Shown here: positions 1 to 5,417 of the stretch, one piece after another
How the letters are laid out: every line of letters begins with the position of its first letter
Position numbering within the stretch: the stretch's first letter is position 1
Assembly: GCA_045601525.1 (NCBI GenBank)
Contig: JAZRZR010000029.1
Coordinates: 1 to 5,417 of the forward strand
Source of the DNA: SIG565 sp045601525
Lineage (GTDB): Bacteria; Bacillota; Clostridia; Oscillospirales; Acutalibacteraceae
DNA: 5,417 bases
Direction of reading: 5' to 3'
The notes under the pieces: model-generated
The model's input: only the letters and a program-made list of their open reading frames with translations
What the model was told of the DNA's origin: nothing
Databases searched by the model: none
Made by a program: the position numbers and the translations under genes

Positions 1-695
1 CTTTGTTTTATCAAATTAACGAAAAACACAATTAAATAAACGGCAACTGCAATAAATGCAATTATACCAACAGAAATGATTACAAGGGTGATAATACTAT
101 CAAACTGCCCAAGAGAAAATGAGTTACTCTCCTCAACCGAAAAACTGTTAATTATTTTTTCAGCCTGACTTCTCGAAGCATTTGAAAGCTTTCCACCAAC
201 CGTTAGACTGATTGTGTACAGTTTTGAGTTGCAAACCGTAACATACTGCACTCCCGAAAACTCACCGCCTAAATCAGTTGATGAAAACTCTTCGCAAAGA
301 AAAACAGCATTTTTCTTTTCAACAATATCAAAATCACCGGTTAGCAATTCTTTGCCAACCTTTTTAAGAGCCGCATCCTCGAGAAGACCAAAATCATAAA
401 CGCTCTTTGTAAAATCTGTTTCATACGATTTTGCAACAATCTCCCTACCCTCTTTATCTACGGCAAAGATTATTATTTTATTGTCGCTCAAATAATTCTT
501 AAAACTATTTTCATTAAAGTTTAGTTCCTTTAATAGTTCAACATTATCCTTCGCATTTTGTGAATTCAACACAGTATAACTCGTTGGTATTTCAATTTCT
601 ATTCCATACTCATCAAGTTTAACTGCCGATGCACCAACCGAAATTGTCAATAAAAACACGGATAATGTAATTAAAACAAGCAGAAGCCTCTTCAA
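1..695 (-). CDS. Unrecognised secreted, C-terminally membrane-anchored protein (partial, runs off left edge)
   Basis: An open frame of 231 codons with no stop runs to the window edge, so the C-terminus is missing. I do not recognise the family. Residues 1-24 form a clear signal peptide: MKRLL start, hydrophobic core, and an ASA|V cleavage site near residue 24. There is no lipobox cysteine, so it is not an Lgt substrate. Residues 25-198 form a mixed, soluble, probably extracellular domain starting VKLDEYGIEIEIPTSYTVL. That style recalls PsbP/DcrB-like alpha-beta domains found in clostridial envelope proteins, but this is only a resemblance. Residues about 200-227 are a strong transmembrane helix (IITLVIISVG onward), followed by NLIKQ at the edge, giving an Nout-Cin topology. 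Two cysteines (C134, C155) lie in the outer domain. The start is TTG at 695: GGAG (705-708) sits 9 nt upstream, and the signal peptide begins exactly there. It follows folD by 20 nt and is probably the last visible operon gene. The gene call is firm; the function is unknown. Confidence 0.82.
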   Translation of the reverse strand, partial: MKRLLLVLITLSVFLLTISVGASAVKLDEYGIEIEIPTSYTVLNSQNAKDNVELLKELNFNENSFKNYLSDNKIIIFAVDKEGREIVAKSYETDFTKSVYDFGLLEDAALKKVGKELLTGDFDIVEKKNAVFLCEEFSSTDLGGEFSGVQYVTVCNSKLYTISLTVGGKLSNASRSQAEKIINSFSVEESNSFSLGQFDSIITLVIISVGIIAFIAVAVYLIVFFVNLIKQ

Positions 696-704
696 GTTTT
701 TGCG

Positions 705-708
705 CTCC
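705..708 (-). promoter_or_regulatory. Ribosome binding site supporting the TTG start at 695
   Basis: Read on the minus strand, GGAG lies 9 nt before TTG in the folD downstream gap. A second purine run (AAGGA, 712-716) overlaps the folD stop. No ATG in the same frame lies nearby, and the next codons encode a textbook signal peptide, so the TTG start is preferred. Confidence 0.6.
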
Positions 709-715
709 GTTTCCT

Positions 716-1555
716 TTATATTTTTGCCGCCTTGAGTGTGTTTTTCATAAGAACTGCTATTGTCATAGGACCTACCCCGCCCGGAACAGGTGTAATTGCC
801 GACACCTTATCAAATACTGCATCATAATCAACATCACCGCAAAGTTTACCGTTTTCATCACGGTTGATACCTACATCAATAACAACTGCACCGTCTTTTA
901 CCATATCAGCTGTTACAAACTTAGGCTTTCCGATTGCCGCCACAAGCACATCCGCCTTACTTGTAATGCTTGCCAAATCTTTAGTGCGTGAGTGGCAAAT
1001 GGTTACGGTTGCATTTTTTTGCAACAAAAGCATTGACATAGGCTTGCCCACGATATTTGACCTACCGATTACAACACAGTTTTTGCCGGTTAAATCAATG
1101 CCTGAATAATCAAGCATTTCGATGACGCCGGCGGGTGTACAAGGCAAAAAGTCATACTCGCCAATCATAATTTTTCCAACATTTTGCGGATGAAATGCAT
1201 CAACATCCTTATTAGGAGAAATTGAATACAAAATATCCTTTTCACAAATATGCTTCGGCAACGGCAACTGACAAAGGATGCCGTTAATTTTTTCGTCATT
1301 ATTCAATTTATCAATAAGAGTTAATAATTCTTCTTGAGTTGTTTCTTCGGGCAAAGCATATTTATAAGAATTTATACCAATTTCGGCACAAGCCTTTTCC
1401 TTATTTGCAACATAAATCTTAGAAGCCGGGTTTTCACCCACAATAATTACTGCAAGTCCCACTTGCTTGCCGTCTTCTTTTAACTGCTTTACCTCATTCG
1501 CTACCTGTTCTTTTACGTAAGCAGATATTACCTTACCATCAATTATCTTAGCCAT
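716..1555 (-). CDS. folD: Bifunctional methylenetetrahydrofolate dehydrogenase / methenyltetrahydrofolate cyclohydrolase
   Basis: FolD is a cytosolic, normally dimeric enzyme. It interconverts 5,10-methylene-THF, 5,10-methenyl-THF and 10-formyl-THF using NADP(H), supplying one-carbon units for purine, thymidylate and formyl-Met synthesis. The 279-aa length is typical. The N-terminal catalytic part shows VGENPASKIYVANKEKA (39-55), with the catalytic-type Tyr48 and Lys52 (human Y52/K56). It is followed by GILCQLPLP (92-100, Gln96) and KDVDAFHP (116-123, Asp119). The Rossmann half has GRSNIVGKPM (164-173) and ends with PVPGGVGPMT (256-265), both family signatures. All key residues are present and there is no frameshift, so activity is expected. 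The ATG at 1555 has a near-ideal GGAGGA (1561-1566) 5 nt upstream. The start overlaps the end of lgt by 8 nt (ATGGCTAA), suggesting translational coupling. Confidence 0.97.
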   Translation of the reverse strand: MAKIIDGKVISAYVKEQVANEVKQLKEDGKQVGLAVIIVGENPASKIYVANKEKACAEIGINSYKYALPEETTQEELLTLIDKLNNDEKINGILCQLPLPKHICEKDILYSISPNKDVDAFHPQNVGKIMIGEYDFLPCTPAGVIEMLDYSGIDLTGKNCVVIGRSNIVGKPMSMLLLQKNATVTICHSRTKDLASITSKADVLVAAIGKPKFVTADMVKDGAVVIDVGINRDENGKLCGDVDYDAVFDKVSAITPVPGGVGPMTIAVLMKNTLKAAKI

Positions 1556-2438
1556 TTTCTTCCTCCGATATATAGTTTATTTCCTCTATGTTTTCTTCAA
1601 ATTGTGATGAATATGTTGTTTGCTCAACTGCAACCCTTTGTTTTTTTAGTACCAAAACAGTTATAACCACACAGGTAATACAAAGCGCAAAGGATAAAAG
1701 TGATGACACCTTTATTTTTCCAAGCATAAGGCTATCAGTTCTTATAAGTTCTAAAAATCCTCTTTCAAAGCCATACCAAATGCCATATCCTAAAACAAGT
1801 TGACCTTTGAAACGGCGGTTTTTACCAATCTTATTAAGTATAAAGAAACCAATAATGCACCAAATAGATTCATACAAAAAGCAAGGGTGTACAAGACCTG
1901 CACCCATTTCAATAATTGTGCGGTTACTCATCATACCAAACCAACTGCTACCCGTAAAAGTACCATAGGCTTCTTGGTTTATAAAGTTACCCCATCTTCC
2001 TATTCCCTGTGCTAAAAGAAAAGCGGTGGCGGCTAAATCAAACACATCAAGAACATTCACTTTACGAATACGGCATAAAAGGTATCCGCAACCAAATGCA
2101 CCGATTACACCGCCGTAAATTGCGAGTCCCGAAAATCCCGAGCCGTTAAGACCGAAAAAATCGGAAAAACTTTCAAGTTTTTCGCCATCAAAAATCACAT
2201 AATAAGCCCTTGCACAAAGTATGGCAACAGGGGTTGTTACAAGTATAACATCAAGCAATCTATCGGTATTGATATCATATCTTTTAGCAGTTTTAAGGCC
2301 ATATATCACCGCAAGCAAAAAGCCTGTTGCAATAATAATACCATACCAATAAATGTCCCACCCATTACCAATCGGCAATGTAAAAGCAATGGGGTTAATA
2401 TTAAATTTTATACCAAAAATTATACCTTCATATCCCAT
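1548..2438 (-). CDS. lgt: Phosphatidylglycerol--prolipoprotein diacylglyceryl transferase
   Basis: Lgt is an integral membrane enzyme. It transfers diacylglycerol from phosphatidylglycerol to the lipobox cysteine of prolipoproteins, the first step of lipoprotein maturation. The 296-aa protein is highly hydrophobic, with about seven membrane segments. The signature GRWGNFINQEAYG lies at residues 147-159, containing the conserved Arg and Asn (E. coli R143/N146). HPCFLYES (184-191) matches the usual HPTFLYES motif, and ERGFLELIRTDSL (225-237) matches the late conserved Arg region. The position commonly holding the conserved His (E. coli H103, in a HGG motif) is Tyr here: LAIYGG (105-110). The last 25 or so residues are an acidic, glutamate-rich tail. 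It starts 10 nt after ymfH, and its RBS AGAGGTG (2444-2450) overlaps the ymfH stop. Its end overlaps folD by 8 nt. Identification is secure. Confidence 0.96.
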   Translation of the reverse strand: MGYEGIIFGIKFNINPIAFTLPIGNGWDIYWYGIIIATGFLLAVIYGLKTAKRYDINTDRLLDVILVTTPVAILCARAYYVIFDGEKLESFSDFFGLNGSGFSGLAIYGGVIGAFGCGYLLCRIRKVNVLDVFDLAATAFLLAQGIGRWGNFINQEAYGTFTGSSWFGMMSNRTIIEMGAGLVHPCFLYESIWCIIGFFILNKIGKNRRFKGQLVLGYGIWYGFERGFLELIRTDSLMLGKIKVSSLLSFALCITCVVITVLVLKKQRVAVEQTTYSSQFEENIEEINYISEEENG

Positions 2439-2448
2439 ATTTGCACCT

Positions 2449-3714
2449 CTATCTCGGCAAAATTACCGACAAAACTGATTTGTCATTTTCAAATATATCA
2501 AGATATTTTTCAACATCTTTAACGCTTAAGTTCTTAATTATTTCCACCTCATCAAAGGGGTTATAATCCGAAACAGCCGCATCAACAAACATCATCGCTA
2601 TATCCTCAACCGAATTATAGCGTTTTATCATAGAGCCATAAGAATCTTTTTTGGCGGCTTCGAAAAGTTGCTTATTAAGACCGCTTATTTTCAAATTGGC
2701 AATTTCTTCTTTAATTAAATTCATAATTTCTTTAGGATTTTGAGATTCACCCTCAAAAAGTATCGCCGCATAATCTCGGCCAACAAAATACTCCGTATCA
2801 AACGAATCGTTAATCAAATTAAAATCGACCAATTTTTTATAAAGAGGTGAAGCATCGCCAACAAGGATATTTAGCAAAACATTTACACAAATAACATCAA
2901 AAAGCGTAACTTCGCTCTTTATATTTTGCTTAAATGCGCCGCAAAACAAGGGCAAAGCAACATCTAATTTTTTTTCAATATAATCAGTTACTATTGTTTC
3001 GGGCTCTTCAACCTTTTTACGATGAATTATATGCTCTTCGTTTTTATTAACTGCCGAAACAATTTTGTTTAGGCATTTTTCCCTCTCAACATTGCCGACT
3101 ACGCAAATAAACATATTTGCAGGATTATAAAAAGCGTTATAGCAATCATACAAAAGTTTGCTATCAATTTTAGCAATCGAATCGGTCGTACCTGCAATAT
3201 CAATCTTAACAGGGTTATTATGATACATAGCCGATAGTGCATTAAAAAGCACACACCAACCGGGGCTATCATCGTACATCCTGATTTCCTGACCTATTAT
3301 CCCTTGTTCTTTTTTAACGGTAGCCTCAGTAAAATATGGTTTTTGCACAAAATCAAGCAAAATATCCATATTCTCATCAAACATTTTACTGCAAGAAAAT
3401 AAATAACAGGTTTTATCAAAGGATGTGAAAGCATTGGCATATCCGCCGGTAGCGGCATATTTAGTAAAAGCGTCCCCATCCTCACTTTCAAAAAGCTTAT
3501 GCTCTAAAAAGTGAGCAATACCCTCTGGAACAGTTATCATATCCGATGAATCTACAGAAAACGCAGTATCAATAGAACCGTATTTTGTGCCATATATCGC
3601 ATAGGTTGTTTGATAATTCGGCTTCTCTAATATATAAACCTTAAGTTTATTATCAAGTATTGTAAGGGAATACTCTTCTCCTAAAATATCATTTTTATAA
3701 ATTTTAGTTTGCAT
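2449..3714 (-). CDS. ymfH: M16 family zinc metallopeptidase, YmfH-like (active subunit)
   Basis: Starting at ATG 3714 this is a 421-aa M16 (pitrilysin/insulinase superfamily) protein of the YmfH type, written YfmH in some annotation pipelines and linked there with EF-P 5-aminopentanol modification. The inverted zinc motif HFLEH is at residues 68-72 (His68 and His72 ligands, Glu71 base). The distal Glu is in EQGIIGQE (136-143): Glu143 is the likely third ligand and Glu136 the accompanying conserved acid. GGYANAFTSFDKTCY (90-104) is the usual M16 stretch after the zinc motif, and YNPANMFICVVGN (196-208) closes the N-terminal domain. The rest is the second, non-catalytic M16 half. No signal peptide is visible, so it is probably cytoplasmic. 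A longer frame to 3741 exists, but it lacks an RBS and would add MNFYRKGKQ. The gene overlaps ymfF by 11 nt, fitting a heterodimer with the upstream product. The natural substrate is unknown. Confidence 0.93.
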   Translation of the reverse strand: MQTKIYKNDILGEEYSLTILDNKLKVYILEKPNYQTTYAIYGTKYGSIDTAFSVDSSDMITVPEGIAHFLEHKLFESEDGDAFTKYAATGGYANAFTSFDKTCYLFSCSKMFDENMDILLDFVQKPYFTEATVKKEQGIIGQEIRMYDDSPGWCVLFNALSAMYHNNPVKIDIAGTTDSIAKIDSKLLYDCYNAFYNPANMFICVVGNVEREKCLNKIVSAVNKNEEHIIHRKKVEEPETIVTDYIEKKLDVALPLFCGAFKQNIKSEVTLFDVICVNVLLNILVGDASPLYKKLVDFNLINDSFDTEYFVGRDYAAILFEGESQNPKEIMNLIKEEIANLKISGLNKQLFEAAKKDSYGSMIKRYNSVEDIAMMFVDAAVSDYNPFDEVEIIKNLSVKDVEKYLDIFENDKSVLSVILPR

Positions 3715-4975
3715 TTGTTTCCCCTTTCGGTAAAAGTTCATATATTGTGTGTAATTTTATTCCCTTGGCGGCTTCGATAACATCATCACGAGTTACTAAA
3801 GATATTTTCTCGGCGATTTCCTCGGGGCTTAAAATTTCACCAAAAATATTTTTTGAATACCAAACATCAAGTGCCGATATACTATCGTTACAAGAATTAA
3901 GCGCACCCGTGATACTCTTTATTGAAGCTGATAAGACAAAATCAGTAAAATCACCGTTTTTAACTTTTTCTAACTGATTTATAATTTCGGTTTTTGCCTT
4001 ATCTACATTTTGAAGCTCAACACCCGAATCCACCATAACAAAACCTTTGTTTTTGTTTGGTGAGGCTGAACAATAATAACAAAGGCTCATTTTTTCACGC
4101 ACATTTTCGAATAAATAAGAATACGGACCGCCACCAAAAATATCAGTTGCAACCTGCAAAGCATAAGCACCGTGGCCCGAGAGTTTACTCGAAAAGCCCA
4201 TAACAAGTTTCCCTTGCGCTACATCCATCTTATCACTAATAATTTTAACTTGTTCTCTAGCAGGCAGCACAGTAGTATTACTGTAATCGAAAACAACATT
4301 TCGTTTTAGTGAGTTGAATTTTTCAGCAATAATTTTTTCAATACCTAAAGGTAATGCAGAGCCTACAATTTGAACACGCAAATAACTATCCGAAAGCAAA
4401 CGGAGCCAAGCGTTATAAAGCCTTTTACCATCAACGGCTTTAAGCCCCTCAATAGTTCCGTATCTCGAAACGCCATAAGGTGAGTTTTCAAACATTTCCT
4501 CAATTAAACGGCCTCTGGCATATATACGCTTATCGTTAATTTCTCCTGAAATATGCTCGGCAAGTTTGCGCTTTTCACGCTCGACATCCTCTTTTTCAAA
4601 AGAATTTTCTTTGACCTTTGGGTTGAAAATCAAATTCATAAGCATATCAACGGCTTCTTTGATAATACTTTCACCATCAAGAGCATATTTATCATCAATA
4701 ACTGAAACAGCCAATCGAATATGATGCGCATCACCGATTTTTTCAACCGTTACAGTTAAATCCGCACCATAAAGTTCATTCAATTTTAGATTAAGTTCTA
4801 AAAATGTTTTGAATCGTTCGGAACAAGAACTTAACAAATAAGCAAGAAGAGCATTTTCTGAAATGTTCTCTTTTACTAACGGTAAATAAAAATTAAAAGA
4901 TACTGTTGTTGTCTTAAAATTTTCCTTTTTAACAAACAACATATCAACCGAATCGGCAATAGGAATTAAGTTCAT
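3704..4975 (-). CDS. ymfF: M16 peptidase-like protein, YmfF-like (zinc-site-less partner)
   Basis: This is a 423-aa M16-fold protein, first gene of the operon, of the YmfF type (YfmF in some pipelines, EF-P modification-associated). The place where HxxEH should be reads LLAYLLSSCSERF (43-55), so both zinc His and the catalytic Glu are absent and it should not be a protease by itself. The later M16 layout is kept: LNELYGADLTV (65-75), FGGGPYSYLFENVREKMSL (280-298), then CYYCSA (299-304). Arg293 and Tyr300 match the Arg/Tyr substrate-binding pair of the C-terminal M16 domain. In M16B enzymes such as mitochondrial processing peptidase, one subunit carries zinc and the other carries this pair. 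I infer the same split with the adjacent ymfH product. No signal peptide is visible. The start at 4975 is chosen over an upstream GTG at 5023, because that GTG touches the promoter -10 and has no RBS. Confidence 0.9.
   Translation of the reverse strand: MNLIPIADSVDMLFVKKENFKTTTVSFNFYLPLVKENISENALLAYLLSSCSERFKTFLELNLKLNELYGADLTVTVEKIGDAHHIRLAVSVIDDKYALDGESIIKEAVDMLMNLIFNPKVKENSFEKEDVEREKRKLAEHISGEINDKRIYARGRLIEEMFENSPYGVSRYGTIEGLKAVDGKRLYNAWLRLLSDSYLRVQIVGSALPLGIEKIIAEKFNSLKRNVVFDYSNTTVLPAREQVKIISDKMDVAQGKLVMGFSSKLSGHGAYALQVATDIFGGGPYSYLFENVREKMSLCYYCSASPNKNKGFVMVDSGVELQNVDKAKTEIINQLEKVKNGDFTDFVLSASIKSITGALNSCNDSISALDVWYSKNIFGEILSPEEIAEKISLVTRDDVIEAAKGIKLHTIYELLPKGETNAN
3721..3727 (-). promoter_or_regulatory. 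Ribosome binding site deciding the ymfH start at 3714
   Basis: AAAGGGG on the minus strand lies 6 nt before ATG 3714, inside the end of ymfF. The alternative ATG at 3741 has only AT-rich sequence with no purine-rich RBS upstream. The protein from 3714 (MQTKIYKNDI) also starts like its family. Confidence 0.7.
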
Positions 4976-4982
4976 AAGCTTG

Positions 4983-4986
4983 CTCC
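4983..4986 (-). promoter_or_regulatory. Ribosome binding site deciding the ymfF start at 4975
   Basis: GGAG on the minus strand sits 7 nt before ATG 4975. The longer frame from GTG 5023 would add 16 hydrophobic residues (MIYYLVIVIS...), which could be mistaken for a membrane anchor. That extension lies around the predicted -10 and transcription start, so it is probably untranslated leader. Confidence 0.7.
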
Positions 4987-5013
4987 ATTTCAATGAAATA
5001 ACTATTACTAAAT

Positions 5014-5022
5014 AGTATATCA
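5014..5022 (-). promoter_or_regulatory. Extended -10 promoter for the ymfF-ymfH-lgt-folD operon
   Basis: Read on the minus strand the sequence is TGATATACT: a TGn extension followed by a -10 hexamer TATACT (5 of 6 to TATAAT). No good -35 is seen at 16-18 nt; the hexamer there is about AGAGAA. The extended -10 would have to compensate. Transcription would start near 5007, giving a leader of roughly 30 nt before ATG 4975. Upstream DNA (5041-5100) is very AT-rich and could act as an UP-like element. Confidence 0.5.
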
Positions 5023-5104
5023 CATCTCGCTTAAATTCTCTACTCCAATTTTAATATTTTTTATTATTATAAAATTATTAACAAATCGTTCTTATTTTAT
5101 ATAA

Positions 5105-5133
5105 TTGACAAACTGTTTTTCGTGTTGTATAAT
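5105..5133 (+). promoter_or_regulatory. Perfect consensus housekeeping (sigma-A/sigma-70) promoter
   Basis: TTGACA (5105-5110) and TATAAT (5128-5133) are both exact consensus hexamers, separated by exactly 17 nt (5111-5127). A transcription start near 5140 gives a leader of only about 18 nt, just enough for the RBS. Such a match predicts strong constitutive expression unless a repressor acts. No clear operator is visible. Confidence 0.88.
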
Positions 5134-5140
5134 GAGTTAT

Positions 5141-5150
5141 GGAAGGGTGG
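5141..5150 (+). promoter_or_regulatory. Ribosome binding site for the microprotein start at 5158
   Basis: The purine-rich GGAAGGGTGG ends 7 nt before ATG 5158 and begins right at the predicted transcript start. A longer in-frame GTG at 5122 lies inside the promoter spacer and cannot be on the same transcript. Confidence 0.7.
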
Positions 5151-5157
5151 TTATTTT

Positions 5158-5319
5158 ATGAAATCTAAAAATGCTTTAGTTATTATTTCTATTATCATTG
5201 CTGTTGTTACAATGGCTGCCGGCGTTGCAGTTATTGTTGACCGTTATCTCAAAAGAAAAGAGTTTGCTGAAGGTTATATTGAAACCGAATGCACTCCCGA
5301 TGAGTTTGATGCTGAATAA
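5158..5319 (+). CDS. Small single-pass membrane protein, 53 aa, function unknown
   Basis: This complete short gene encodes 53 aa. The N-terminus MKSKN leads into one hydrophobic helix at residues 6-28 (ALVIISIIIAVVTMAAGVAV and on). A basic patch follows (DRYLKRK, 28-34), then an acidic tail ending CTPDEFDAE with one cysteine (C45). The basic patch after the helix suggests that the C-terminal tail stays in the cytoplasm and the N-terminus faces out; the short basic N-terminus makes this uncertain. It could also be an uncleaved signal anchor. I do not recognise a family, though small proteins with an N-terminal helix and an acidic tail are common in Clostridia. Expression is well supported by the perfect promoter and RBS. 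It is transcribed away from the ymfF operon. The usual downstream terminator is missing because the sequence changes directly after the stop. Confidence 0.75.
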   Translation: MKSKNALVIISIIIAVVTMAAGVAVIVDRYLKRKEFAEGYIETECTPDEFDAE

Positions 5320-5325
5320 TTAATT

Positions 5326-5417
5326 TTCTTTGTGCCCGCTTTTGCAGGACTGGCGACACCTTTCTGGGATCAGTATGCCAGAGCAACTATGGTAGGTCTG
5401 ACTGCAGCAGCAACAGA
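5326..5417 (+). CDS. glpK: Glycerol kinase-like (FGGY family) internal fragment, broken 5' end, runs off right edge
   Basis: In the frame continuing past the microprotein stop, translation gives FFVPAFAGLATPFWD and then QYARATMVGLTAAAT up to the edge. This matches the conserved C-terminal-domain stretch of glycerol kinase (FVPAFxGLxxPxWDxxAR, then GLT), which lies just before the second FGGY signature. Glycerol kinase phosphorylates glycerol to sn-glycerol-3-phosphate in the cytoplasm. The roughly 300 residues normally found before this point are absent, and there is no RBS or plausible start. The frame is bounded upstream by the TAA at 5317-5319. GC content is 47 of 89 bases (53%) from 5329 to the end, against 57 of 159 (36%) in the microprotein. 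It is therefore a fragment: an assembly chimera at the end of a contig, or a deletion/insertion remnant. Another FGGY sugar kinase is possible, but FVPAF fits glycerol kinase best. Confidence 0.6.

Larger units (their letters stand above)
1..5022 (-). other. Predicted operon: ymfF-ymfH-lgt-folD-unknown
   Basis: Five same-strand genes are separated by -11, +10, -8 and +20 nt, each with its own RBS placed in the preceding gene or gap. No internal terminator or clear internal promoter is seen. The extended -10 at 5014-5022 is the only candidate promoter upstream. The left end is not visible. Confidence 0.75.
4976..5157. other. Divergent intergenic region between ymfF and the microprotein gene
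   Basis: This 182-nt gap holds the minus-strand operon promoter at its left and the plus-strand consensus promoter at its right. Between them (about 5041-5104) is a very AT-rich stretch of short A and T runs. I see no strong inverted repeat, riboswitch-like structure or terminator. The short A/T palindromes there are what base composition alone would give. Confidence 0.7.

Noticed and set aside
214..399. 61-aa plus-strand frame
   Set aside because: It lies antisense to the clear minus-strand signal-peptide/TM gene and has no RBS or family-like features.
864..1109. 81-aa plus-strand frame
   Set aside because: It is antisense to folD, whose conserved motifs cover the same bases. It is a shadow frame.
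1588..2015. Two 71-aa plus-strand frames
   Set aside because: Both are antisense to lgt, and neither has an RBS or recognisable sequence.
3297..3491. 64-aa minus-strand frame inside ymfH
   Set aside because: It is an alternative frame of the M16 gene over the zinc-motif region. The M16 frame is clearly the coding one.
3747..3977. 76-aa plus-strand frame
   Set aside because: It is antisense to the C-terminal half of ymfF and has no support.
5041..5100. AT-rich near-palindromes and TTGTTA/TATAAT-like elements on the minus strand
   Set aside because: The spacing does not fit a promoter (about 7 nt between hexamers), and the repeats are what A/T runs produce by chance.
5139..5168. Nine-codon leader frame (ATG 5139 to TAA 5168) overlapping the microprotein start
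   Set aside because: The ATG sits at the predicted transcript start with no RBS of its own, and its codons are simply the microprotein RBS. It is probably chance, though a leaderless regulatory peptide cannot be excluded.
5317..5319. Stop-codon readthrough fusing the microprotein to the kinase fragment
   Set aside because: The two are in frame, but that has a one-in-three chance. The stop is TAA, and the composition change plus the missing kinase N-terminus point to a junction rather than a fusion.

Overview
The window is AT-rich bacterial DNA with Shine-Dalgarno-led, tightly packed genes. The gene set is a pair of M16 peptidase-like proteins of the YmfF/YmfH type followed by lgt and folD. 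This suggests a Firmicute, most likely a gut-type Clostridia (Oscillospirales/Ruminococcaceae-like) organism. That placement is inferred from gene content and protein style, not from a database match.

Layout: nearly the whole window (about 5022 down to 1) is one minus-strand operon, read right to left. The order is ymfF-like inactive M16 subunit, ymfH-like active M16 subunit, lgt, folD, and an unrecognised secreted or membrane-anchored protein that runs off the left edge. Junctions are an 11-nt overlap, a 10-nt gap, an 8-nt overlap and a 20-nt gap, so co-transcription and partial translational coupling are likely. An extended -10 promoter (TGA-TATACT) lies just upstream of the first gene. Two starts should be shorter than the longest possible reading frame: ymfF at 4975 (423 aa) and ymfH at 3714 (421 aa), both decided by ribosome binding sites.

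On the right, a divergent plus-strand unit begins with a perfect consensus housekeeping promoter (TTGACA, 17 nt, TATAAT). It drives a 53-aa single-pass membrane microprotein. Immediately after its stop codon the sequence changes character: base composition rises from 36% to 53% GC, and the reading frame encodes a recognisable internal piece of a glycerol kinase-type FGGY kinase with no start codon or RBS. This looks like a broken junction, either an assembly chimera at a contig end or a genuine rearrangement.

Functionally, the operon mixes a membrane enzyme for lipoprotein maturation (Lgt), one-carbon folate metabolism (FolD) and a putative heterodimeric M16 protease whose family is linked to EF-P modification in Bacillus. 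The genes do not form one obvious pathway. I see no mobile element, CRISPR array, tRNA, rRNA or convincing terminator. The least explained parts are the signal-peptide/TM protein at 1-695, the strongly promoted microprotein, and the FGGY junction.
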